From Verrucomicrobia bacterium UBA5540 (GTDB taxonomy: Bacteria; Verrucomicrobiota; Kiritimatiellia; Kiritimatiellales; Tichowtungiaceae): a stretch of 6,458 nt of DNA. The position numbers were made by a program, and so were the translations under genes. The stretch covers positions 49,335 to 55,792 of the forward strand of contig DINM01000152.1 of NCBI GenBank assembly GCA_002423675.1. Direction: 5' to 3'. Positions 1 through 5,241 of the stretch are shown here, piece after piece (the stretch's first letter is position 1; the number at the start of each line of letters is the position of its first letter). Under the pieces are notes generated by a model. The model worked only from the letters and a program-made list of their open reading frames with translations, ran no database searches and was not told the origin of the DNA.

Positions 1-189
1 CTGCATGATGTAATCGAACATCTTGGTCATGTGAATGACCTCTTCATCGTACTGGATGCGAAACCAGTGTTCACTGCCCGGCATGCCGAGTTTATTGCAG
101 TAGGCGGACATGGAGAGGTAAAGATAAGCGGAGTAAAATTCCTTGTTAATCTGCCCGTTTAAGGCCTTTTCCATCTTTTTGGTGATCAT
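1..189 (-). CDS. ftnA: Ferritin, N-terminal part (runs off the window)
   Basis: The reverse strand from the ATG at 189 reads 63 codons without a stop, beginning MITKKMEKALNGQINKEFYS and continuing through a Y-rich helix (about residues 19-30). This is the first half of a bacterial non-haem ferritin, a 24-subunit cytoplasmic shell that oxidises Fe(II) and stores Fe(III). Visible ferroxidase ligands are E17, E50 and H53 (E49 adjacent), at the same numbers as in E. coli FtnA. The remaining expected ligands lie beyond the window. A GGAGG Shine-Dalgarno (197-201, minus strand) lies 7 nt before the ATG and fixes the start. It has its own promoter and is probably a separate unit from the ablB gene upstream. 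No haem-binding Met typical of bacterioferritin is seen at the usual position, Met52, which is Ile here. Family identity is firm; the exact subtype is inferred. Confidence 0.9.
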   Translation of the reverse strand, partial: MITKKMEKALNGQINKEFYSAYLYLSMSAYCNKLGMPGSEHWFRIQYDEEVIHMTKMFDYIMQ

Positions 190-215
190 GAACACGCCTC
201 CAGTTAGTTGACGGG

Positions 216-243
216 ATTCTAGCCCAACGAAAACGGCAGTCAA
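216..243 (-). promoter_or_regulatory. Sigma70-type promoter for the ferritin gene
   Basis: On the minus strand a -35 box TTGACT (243-238) and a -10 box TAGAAT (221-216) are separated by 16 bp. Each matches consensus at five of six positions. The predicted transcription start is near 209, giving a leader of about 20 nt that contains the GGAGG ribosome binding site. The -35 box begins only 18 nt after the ablB stop codon, so ferritin is most likely expressed independently of the abl genes. I see no convincing Fur or other operator over it. Confidence 0.65.
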
Positions 244-250
244 ATCCTAT

Positions 251-270
251 ATCCGTCCGTTCAGACGGAT
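251..270 (-). terminator. Hairpin at the ablB stop codon, weak terminator candidate
   Basis: A perfect 7-bp inverted repeat, ATCCGTC (251-257) and GACGGAT (264-270), encloses a 6-nt loop that contains the ablB TGA stop (263-261 on the minus strand). It sits exactly at the end of the abl cassette, as a terminator or 3' stabilising hairpin would. No run of U follows it on the minus strand (next bases ATAGGATTTG), so a Rho-independent terminator is not well supported. Confidence 0.35.
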
Positions 271-1091
271 TGATACCACAGGTTCATGCTCTCAATGGAA
301 CCGGAGATCTGCGTATTGTTGATCAGCGTGCCGCCGAAGGTGTAGCCGCATTTGGCAAACGTAATGTTCATACCCGGTGAAATCGCGCGAGCAATCGTGT
401 AGAGCATGGCAATGCCTCGTTTTTTCATCTCCGGCTCCATGAACTTCAGCAGATGAACCGACAGCCCGTTGCCGAGGTGCTCCGGAAGCGTCGCAAAATC
501 GGTCATTTCCGCGTTACGGTTTTCTTTGTCCATTTCGCCCGATGAGGCCGCGGCGATCTTTCCGTCCTTTTCTGCGACGAAGTAGCAGACGTGGCTGCGC
601 ATCGTTTCAATCAGATAATCCGGATCATGAATCGGGAAAGGGTAGGAGACGAAGACCTCTTTATAGACTGCGGCCAGCTCGTCGGCATCAGCTTCAACCG
701 CCGCACGCAGTGTGTATTCGTCCGACAGCGAATCGCCGGGGCGTCCGTGTTTGGATTGTGCCAGCGCGATAATTTTTTCGATCTCATCGCGCTGCGGAGT
801 GATTTCCCGCGCCGGATCAATAAATTTACCCAGAAACGCCGCGGCGGTTTCACCGTTGTAGAACTGCGGAATGTTTCCCTCTCTCCTGTAGCCGCCTTCG
901 ATAAATGCGGCGGTGTGCGGTGAGGGCACCTTGGCAAAAATCTTTGTGTAGCCGTTTTTTGCGGCCAGCGTATCGAGTTTTTTGACTATGCCGGGCAGAT
1001 CCGCCGGATCAAGCTTCATTAAATAGATCCGGTTATTATCCGATCCGTGTTGAATTTGCGAATTACCAATTTTTTCCAGTCTATCGCTCAT
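261..1091 (-). CDS. ablB: Beta-lysine N6-acetyltransferase (GNAT family)
   Basis: This 276-residue protein should transfer an acetyl group from acetyl-CoA to the epsilon-amino group of beta-lysine, giving N-epsilon-acetyl-beta-lysine, a compatible solute known from methanogens and some bacteria. The N-terminal half (about 1-140) is the AblB-specific part. The C-terminal half is a GNAT domain, with an acetyl-CoA loop around HLGNGL, then YTIARAISPGMNITFAKCGY and a C terminus ending SGSIESMNLWYQSV, which is highly characteristic of AblB. Length is normal for the family. The open frame extends 115 codons further upstream, but that stretch is Arg-rich and overlaps the symporter in another frame. 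The ATG at 1091 overlaps the symporter stop as ATGA, which argues for translational coupling. The gene looks intact, unlike its two cassette partners. Identity rests on motif recognition and on the adjacent ablA. Confidence 0.9.
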   Translation of the reverse strand: MSDRLEKIGNSQIQHGSDNNRIYLMKLDPADLPGIVKKLDTLAAKNGYTKIFAKVPSPHTAAFIEGGYRREGNIPQFYNGETAAAFLGKFIDPAREITPQRDEIEKIIALAQSKHGRPGDSLSDEYTLRAAVEADADELAAVYKEVFVSYPFPIHDPDYLIETMRSHVCYFVAEKDGKIAAASSGEMDKENRNAEMTDFATLPEHLGNGLSVHLLKFMEPEMKKRGIAMLYTIARAISPGMNITFAKCGYTFGGTLINNTQISGSIESMNLWYQSV

Positions 1092-1840
1092 GATTTTTTT
1101 CCGGGCAGAAGGAGAGAAATGGGGATGAAGACAATCGCTGAAAGGAGAATACCGTAGAAGCTGGGGGCGAGGCCGAAGGGCGGTTCGATTCCGGTGAGCA
1201 GGATAAACAGCGTGAGCCCGCCGCCGGCCAGCATGGCGGCGAGTGCGCCGGGTGCGGAGCTGCACTTCCAGAAGAAGGCTCCGAGTGTCGGTATGGTGAG
1301 TCCGGAAACCATGAAGGCGTAGGCGTGCAGGATCCCGCCGAGCACGGTGGTGAAGTGCAGGGCCAGCACGATGGCAATTGCACCGATGAGCAGCGTAACG
1401 AGTTGTGAGATGAGGACGTGGGTTTTGGTTTTCCACGGGTTGCCACTTCCTCCGGTCGTTGCTTTCGTGGCCTCAAGCCTCTCTCGCTGCGCTCGGGTGA
1501 AACTCATTTTTTCGAGCAGGTCATTGACGAAGTTTCCGGGGGCGGCCATCAGGCAGCTGTCGGCGGTGGACATGACGGCGGAGAGCCATGCGCCGACGAG
1601 TCCCGTGAAAAGAAGCCAGCTTCCGGAGAGACCGATCGCGTAGCCGACGCCGCCGAGCCCGATGGAAAAGCCGCCGCCGACGTCGGTGGCGGCGATGAAG
1701 AGGCCGACATGGGTCGAGGAGATGTCGCGTCCGCCGACGTAGTAGTCTTCGTGGTTTTTATTCTTTTTGAAAAAGTAGATTCCGATTCCGATGATCACGG
1801 CCATGTAGAGCGCGAAGATGGTGTAGTCAATCAACGTCAT
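1088..1840 (-). CDS. Sodium:solute symporter (SSS family) with large internal deletion
   Basis: The 250-residue product is clearly from the sodium:solute symporter family, whose members usually have about 450-550 residues and 13 or so membrane helices. It opens normally: helix at about 7-24, then [11 protein letters not shown], then a helix with [21 protein letters not shown] (45-67) and the next at about 74-88. At residues 84-90 it jumps to MSTADSCL, the Na2-site helix normally found some 200 residues later. It then continues to a normal-looking C terminus with four further hydrophobic segments (about 142-162, 165-190, 195-218, 223-245). Five or so central helices are missing while the frame stays open. 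The ATG overlaps the ablA stop (ATGA) and the stop overlaps ablB (ATGA). The original substrate is unknown; lysine or a solute linked to the abl pathway is inferred from position. The present product is probably non-functional. Confidence 0.85.
   Translation of the reverse strand: MTLIDYTIFALYMAVIIGIGIYFFKKNKNHEDYYVGGRDISSTHVGLFIAATDVGGGFSIGLGGVGYAIGLSGSWLLFTGLVGAWLSAVMSTADSCLMAAPGNFVNDLLEKMSFTRAQRERLEATKATTGGSGNPWKTKTHVLISQLVTLLIGAIAIVLALHFTTVLGGILHAYAFMVSGLTIPTLGAFFWKCSSAPGALAAMLAGGGLTLFILLTGIEPPFGLAPSFYGILLSAIVFIPISLLLPGKKS
1440..1500 (-). repeat. Possible small repeat inserted in the symporter loop
   Basis: Residues about 114-134 of the symporter ([20 protein letters not shown]) form a polar loop unlike the usual short linker between these helices. 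The DNA contains the mirror-symmetric motif GAGCGCAGCGAG (minus strand, 1494-1483), followed closely by GGCTTGAGGCCACGAAAGC. It looks like an interspersed intergenic repeat read through in frame rather than protein-selected sequence. Only one copy is in the window, so repetition cannot be shown here. Confidence 0.25.
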
Positions 1841-3162
1841 GCCGGATCCTCTTCTTCGCGGCGCTGGTGCCGCTCGTTATCGGAAGGCACGAGCGAGATG
1901 ACATCGTCGTCGTAACTCAGCAGTCGTTCGATACCGACGGATTGATATTCATCTGCATCGTCGAGCTTGAGCGTCAGTCGGCAGTTATCGCAGTTGCGGT
2001 CGCAGAAGATCGGTTCATAACTGTCGGGTTCCTGATAGCTGGTGATGACGCCTTCGTAGTTGCGCAGAATCACTTTATGCGTGCTCCACGAGATCAGATA
2101 GTTCGGCATCACCGGAATCTTGCCGCCGCCGCCGGGCGCATCGACCACATAGGTCGGCACAGCGAACCCGCTGGTATGGCCGATCAGGCTTTCAATGATT
2201 TCAATGCCTTTGCTGACCGGCGTGCGGAAATGAGTCAGCCCTTCGGAGAGGTCACACTGGTAAAGGTAATAGGGCCGGACGCGGTTTTTTACCAGTTTAT
2301 GCATCAACACACGGATAATGCGGGGGCAGTCGTTGACGCCGGCAAGCAGAACCGTCTGATTGCCGAGCGGGAAGCCGCCGTCGGCCAGCATACGCAGCGC
2401 TTCACGCGACGACGCGGTGATCTCGCGCGGATGGTTGAAGTGCGTATTAATCCAGAGCGGTTGATGCTTTTTGAGCATATTCACCAGATCGGTTGTGATG
2501 CGGTACGGCAGCACCACCGGCATGCGGGTTCCGATGCGTACCACCTCGATATGTTCGATTTTTCCTAGCTCGGTTAAAATCCAGTCGAGGTATTCGTCTG
2601 AGAGCATCAGCGGGTCTCCGCCCGAAAGGAGCACGTCGCGAATTTGCGGCGTATTGCGGATATATTCGAGCCCGGCGTCGATGGTTTCACGGTTCGGAAT
2701 AAAATCCTGATCTCCCACTTTGCGTTTGCGGGTGCAGTGGCGGCAGTACATGGAGCAGACATTGCTGATGTGAAACAGAACTCGGTCGGGATAGCGGTGG
2801 GTAATACCCGGCGCGGGGCTGTCGGCATCCTCGTGCAGCGGATCGGCCATATCATGCGTACCGATAATCAGTTCCGATGGATTCGGAATACACTGCTTGA
2901 AAACCGGGTCATTACGAAAATCTTCCCGGTCGATCAGCGACAGGTAATACGGTGTTACGCTCAGTGGAAATTTTTCAACGGTCTCGAGAAGAGCGGTGCG
3001 TTCTTCGGGAGTGAACTGAACGTCGAGCAGCTTTTCAAACGTCGCGATATCACGGACGGAATGTTTCAGCTGCCATTTCCAGTCTTTCCAGTTTTTAAGC
3101 GTGGTATTTGCGTCAATTTAGCCGGCAAGCTCCTGCTGCTGTTCGTTATAAATCGGGCTCAT
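1837..3162 (-). pseudogene. ablA: Lysine 2,3-aminomutase, interrupted by an in-frame TAA at codon 15
   Basis: AblA/KamA is a radical-SAM, PLP-dependent enzyme that converts L-lysine to beta-lysine, the substrate of AblB. Counting from the ATG at 3162, the [4Fe-4S] cysteines (SMYCRHC) are C136, C140 and C143. DLSEGL and [10 protein letters not shown] carry the lysine-binding aspartates D304 and D341 and the PLP lysine K348, and a zinc-site cysteine set is C279 plus C387/C391/C394. All catalytic parts are present and the spacing matches Clostridium subterminale KamA with a constant offset of 11. However, MSPIYNEQQQELAG is followed by TAA (3120-3118) and then, in the same frame, by the family-typical [12 protein letters not shown] and [10 protein letters not shown]. 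No ATG, GTG or TTG occurs in frame until 2850, which would remove about 100 conserved N-terminal residues. A ribosome site (AAAAGGA) precedes the 3162 ATG. A sequencing error at one base is the main alternative. Confidence 0.87.
3118..3120 (-). other. Premature TAA stop inside ablA
   Basis: Codon 15 of ablA reads TAA on the minus strand. One substitution from AAA, CAA or GAA would produce it. TAA is the normal stop of rpsP, khpA and rplS in this same window, so it is very unlikely to be read as sense here. Confidence 0.85.
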
Positions 3163-3262
3163 CTGTATCCTTTTGTTTGGGTGAACTGAGGAAACAGGGC
3201 GAGGCCCCGAAAAAAACAGCAGCGGCAGATGATGTCGTGAATTTTCCTTTTAATTGAGTATG

Positions 3263-3308
3263 ATGCCTGAAGTTTTAAACCGCTGTGACAGGCATATATG
3301 AAGTTTTA
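3263..3308. repeat. Direct and inverted repeats between ablA and mutY, operator candidate
   Basis: The intergenic region of the divergent genes holds the 10-bp direct repeat TGAAGTTTTA at 3268-3277 and 3299-3308, exactly 31 bp apart. Similar bases (CCG, then T.ACAG) follow both copies, so it looks like an imperfect duplication. Interleaved is an inverted repeat ATGCCTG (3263-3269) / CAGGCAT (3289-3295). The rest of 3163-3328 shows no convincing paired -35/-10 boxes on either strand and no terminator. A regulator binding site shared by ablA and mutY is possible but is inference only. Confidence 0.4.
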
Positions 3309-3328
3309 CCGTAACAGACGAAGAAATC

Positions 3329-4519
3329 ATGTCAAGGAACGCCCCGAAAAAATCCGCCGAGAAAATCGTTAAAACGACCGTAAAATCAGCTCTTTTGCCA
3401 TGGTTTGCGGCGAACGCGCGCGACCTGCCGTGGCGCAGAAATCGCACACCCTACCGCGTATGGGTTTCTGAAATCATGCTTCAGCAGACGCGCGTCGACA
3501 CCGTCATCGACTATTACCGCCGCTGGATGAAAACCTTTCCGTCGTGGAGAGCGCTCGCCGCCGCGCCGCAGAACGATGTCCTCAAATGCTGGGAAGGTCT
3601 TGGCTATTACTCCCGCGCACGCAACCTGCATGCCGCCGCCAAAATTGTTGTCGCTGAACACAAAAGTTTTTCCAAACATTGGAAAAAAAGTTTCCAACCC
3701 TTGGAAAAAAAATGCCAGCCGTCATGCAATGGCTTTCAATCATTGGAAGATTTTCTCAAAAAACTTCCAGGGGTTGGAAAGTACACGGCGGCAGCGATTG
3801 CCAGCCTGGCCTTTAATGAAAACGCGGCGGTTGTTGACGGCAACGTCATCCGTGTTTTGAGCCGTCTGTTTGCTTTTGGCGGCGACACCAAAGACGCGGC
3901 TGGAAAAAAACAGATGCAGGCATGGGCGGATGAGCTGCTTGTAAAGGGACGCGCTGGCGAATTCAACGAAGCGATGATGGAGCTCGGCGCACTGGTTTGC
4001 CTCCCGAAAAATCCGAAATGCCCGCAATGTCCGATGCGGAAGGTTTGCTCCGCCTTTATAGAAGGAAAGCCGGAGGCCTATCCAGTCATAAAGAAAAAGG
4101 CGAAAGTCCCGCATATCGTCGTCGGCGCGGCGGTCACGACGAACCGGAAGGGCGAGGTGCTGATTGCCCAGCGTCGACAGAGCGATATGCTCGGCGGACT
4201 GTGGGAGTTTCCCGGCGGAAAACTGGAACCCGGCGAAACCATCGAAGAGTGCGTTGTCCGGGAGCTTCAAGAAGAACTGGGCATTAAAACGGTTGTCGGC
4301 GAGCATGTTATGACCGTCAAACACGCTTACAGCCATTTCACCATGACCATGCACGTCTACTACACCAAAATCATCTCGGGCCGCCCGCGACCGATTCATT
4401 GCGCTGATTATGCATGGGTAAACGTTCCAGACCTTGGAAAATATGCTTATTCCAAGGCCGACCTACAGGTAGTCGCTCGGCTGACCGCTGAAAAAAGCGG
4501 AAAAAAGGTTGATGCGTGA
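3329..4519 (+). CDS. mutY: Adenine DNA glycosylase MutY with intact C-terminal MutT-type Nudix domain
   Basis: MutY removes adenine mispaired with 8-oxoguanine. The 396-residue protein has the glycosylase fold in residues about 20-245: LPW (33-35), VSEIMLQQT with catalytic E48, helix-hairpin-helix LPGVGKYTAAA (146-156), catalytic D170 in VDGNVIRV, and a [4Fe-4S] loop C224-x6-C231-x2-C234-x5-C240. Residues about 262-388 are a Nudix domain with the complete box G297-x5-E303-x7-REL-Q-EE-L-GI (to 319), closer to MutT than to the degenerate MutY C terminus. The MutY-type YSHF (334-337), which reads 8-oxoG, is also kept. An extra 20 or so residues at about 113-133 contain DNA palindromes. The ATG at 3329 has only a purine-rich GAAGAA ahead of it; the N terminus is about 10 residues longer than in E. 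coli. Single-gene expression is likely, since rpsP starts 75 nt later behind its own leader. Confidence 0.95.
   Translation: MSRNAPKKSAEKIVKTTVKSALLPWFAANARDLPWRRNRTPYRVWVSEIMLQQTRVDTVIDYYRRWMKTFPSWRALAAAPQNDVLKCWEGLGYYSRARNLHAAAKIVVAEHKSFSKHWKKSFQPLEKKCQPSCNGFQSLEDFLKKLPGVGKYTAAAIASLAFNENAAVVDGNVIRVLSRLFAFGGDTKDAAGKKQMQAWADELLVKGRAGEFNEAMMELGALVCLPKNPKCPQCPMRKVCSAFIEGKPEAYPVIKKKAKVPHIVVGAAVTTNRKGEVLIAQRRQSDMLGGLWEFPGGKLEPGETIEECVVRELQEELGIKTVVGEHVMTVKHAYSHFTMTMHVYYTKIISGRPRPIHCADYAWVNVPDLGKYAYSKADLQVVARLTAEKSGKKVDA
3667..3779. repeat. Cluster of four TTCCA-N5-TGGAA palindromes inside mutY
   Basis: Units lie at 3670-3684 (9-bp arms if extended to 3667-3687), 3692-3706 (7-bp arms), 3734-3748 (one mismatch, TTTCA in the left arm) and 3765-3779. 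Their centres are 3677, 3699, 3741 and 3772, so spacings are 22, 42 and 31 bp, near 2, 4 and 3 turns of B-DNA. The variable core always has the form R-N3-T, which keeps a sixth A-U or G-U pair. The units fall in all three codon registers, so the shared pattern is not explained by a repeated peptide. The first two lie in the MutY-specific insertion; the fourth coincides with the conserved LPGVGK codons. Function is unknown. Confidence 0.7.
4425..4439. repeat. Fifth TTCCA-N5-TGGAA palindrome, near the mutY 3' end
   Basis: TTCCA (4425-4429) and TGGAA (4435-4439) flank GACCT, the same R-N3-T core as the upstream units. Its centre is 660 bp from the fourth unit, about 63 helical turns, though at that distance phasing means little. 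It lies in codons for NVPDLGK of the Nudix domain. Confidence 0.55.
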
Positions 4520-4535
4520 GGGTGAATCCTATAGA
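4509..4535 (+). promoter_or_regulatory. Weak promoter candidate for rpsP
   Basis: TTGATG (4509-4514) and TATAGA (4530-4535) each match four of six consensus positions, with a short 15-bp spacer, and overlap the mutY stop codon. The predicted start near 4542 would put the 4553-4568 hairpin in the rpsP leader. It is the best pair I can find ahead of rpsP, but it is weak. Confidence 0.3.
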
Positions 4536-4552
4536 CAGGTTCCTCTTTTTCC

Positions 4553-4568
4553 GCGGACAGGAGTCCGC
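4553..4568 (+). promoter_or_regulatory. Hairpin in the rpsP leader
   Basis: A perfect 6-bp stem, GCGGAC (4553-4558) and GTCCGC (4563-4568), closes the loop AGGA. It lies 26 nt before the rpsP ATG, in the 75-nt gap after mutY. No U run follows, so it is not an intrinsic terminator for mutY. A stabilising or autoregulatory leader structure is possible but not shown. Confidence 0.4.
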
Positions 4569-4594
4569 AATACTGGACTGGAGATTATAGAACT

Positions 4595-4960
4595 ATGGCA
4601 ACAAAAATACGTTTACGTCGAATGGGCGCCACCGGCAAACCGTTTTATCGTGTTGTGGCAGCTGATTCGCGCTTCGCGACCACCGGCCGCTTCCTCGAAA
4701 TTCTCGGCTGGTACGATCCCAAGCAAAAGGGTGATAATTTCAGCCTGAAAATGGATCGGGTCAACTATTGGCTCGGAACCGGCGCACAGCTTTCCGGCAC
4801 TGCAGCCAGCCTTGTCAAAAAGGCCGCTGCAGGTCAGGGTGTAAAAACTCCGGCGGAAGCCGCTCCTGCAGAACCGGTTGTTGAGGCCGTGCCTGTTGCC
4901 GAAGAAGCTGCACCTGCCGCTGAAGCTGTTGTTGAAGCTCCTGAAAAACAGGAGGCTTAA
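4595..4960 (+). CDS. rpsP: 30S ribosomal protein S16 with Ala/Glu/Val-rich tail
   Basis: S16 binds 16S rRNA and is needed for 30S assembly. Residues 1 to about 82 are the standard protein: MATKIRLRRMGATGKPFYRV, then ADSR, a GWYDP motif and the region that positions the C-terminal helix. Residues about 83-121 form an acidic, low-complexity tail of Ala, Glu, Pro and Val, making the protein 121 residues against the usual 80-90. Such tails occur in S16 of several phyla and are probably disordered. The ATG has GGAG (4580-4583) 11 nt upstream, slightly far. The gene ends with AGGAGG inside its last codons, which serves as the ribosome site of khpA only 2 nt after the stop, so the two are co-translated from one mRNA. 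Confidence 0.97.
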   Translation: MATKIRLRRMGATGKPFYRVVAADSRFATTGRFLEILGWYDPKQKGDNFSLKMDRVNYWLGTGAQLSGTAASLVKKAAAGQGVKTPAEAAPAEPVVEAVPVAEEAAPAAEAVVEAPEKQEA

Positions 4961-4962
4961 AC

Positions 4963-5193
4963 ATGAAGAAGCTTGTGAAGCAGATGGTCACCGCCTTGGT
5001 GGACCAGCCTCGCTACGTTAAGGTTACCGAAATCAAAGGCGAAAAAAGCGTGGTTTACGAACTGCGCTGCCATGAAAAAGATGTCGGTAAAGTCATCGGC
5101 CGCAGTGGGAAAACCGTTGGTGCAATGCGTACGCTCCTCGGAGCCATCGCCGCCCGCGACGGACGCCGTGCGATGCTCGAAGTAGTGGAATAA
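4963..5193 (+). CDS. khpA: KH-domain RNA-binding protein KhpA
   Basis: A 76-residue protein consisting of a single KH domain, the usual size for KhpA (YlqC). This small RNA-binding protein works with KhpB in Gram-positive bacteria and binds many transcripts. The RNA-contacting GxxG loop is GRSG at residues 46-49 within KVIGRSGKTVGAMRTLL, followed by the basic segment ARDGRRA. A consensus AGGAGG (4950-4955) lies 7 nt before the ATG inside the end of rpsP, so it should be well translated together with S16. A strong intrinsic terminator starts 18 nt after its TAA. The usual downstream partner rimM is absent here. The frame of khpA is the same as that of trmD, separated by the TAA and 48 nt. Confidence 0.93.
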   Translation: MKKLVKQMVTALVDQPRYVKVTEIKGEKSVVYELRCHEKDVGKVIGRSGKTVGAMRTLLGAIAARDGRRAMLEVVE

Positions 5194-5211
5194 AAAAATC
5201 CATTGTGGTAC

Positions 5212-5238
5212 AAAGCGGCCGAAAGGCCGCTTTTTTTT
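5212..5238 (+). terminator. Strong intrinsic terminator between khpA and trmD
   Basis: AAAGCGGCC (5212-5220) and GGCCGCTTT (5225-5233) form a perfect 9-bp stem closed by a stable GAAA tetraloop, with eight T residues at 5231-5238. This is a textbook Rho-independent terminator for the rpsP-khpA transcript. It ends only three bases before the trmD ATG (5242), leaving no space for a promoter after it. It would therefore also act as an attenuator in front of trmD. Confidence 0.93.
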
Positions 5239-5241
5239 GTT

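Noticed and set aside
1092..1436. A 115-codon upstream extension of the ablB frame, giving a 391-residue protein
   Set aside because: The extra part is Arg/His-rich with no domain, lies within the symporter gene in another frame, and the ATG at 1091 fits both AblB length and the ATGA overlap.
1867..2568. Long open frame on the plus strand opposite ablA (233 codons)
   Set aside because: It is antisense to a clearly conserved radical-SAM enzyme, has no recognisable motif and no good start context.
3118..3120. TAA in ablA as a recoded sense codon
   Set aside because: TAA ends rpsP, khpA and rplS here, pyrrolysine uses TAG and selenocysteine uses TGA, so a mutation or error is simpler.
3197..3217. 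GGGC-GAG-GCCC hairpin next to an A run as a terminator
   Set aside because: On the strand where the run would be T, it precedes the stem rather than following it; the stem is only 4 bp and it sits in the ablA leader.
3667..3779. The palindrome cluster as a CRISPR array
   Set aside because: Units are only 15 bp, spacing is irregular, and the stretch is coding sequence of mutY including its conserved hairpin motif.
3740..4399. Long minus-strand frame opposite mutY (219 codons)
   Set aside because: A shadow of the mutY codons, with no family features.
4553..4568. Hairpin as the mutY terminator
   Set aside because: No T run follows on the plus strand, and it lies in the rpsP leader.
5203..5241. 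TTG start at 5203 for trmD
   Set aside because: The added residues are simply the translated terminator hairpin; TrmD proteins begin at the [10 protein letters not shown] strand.
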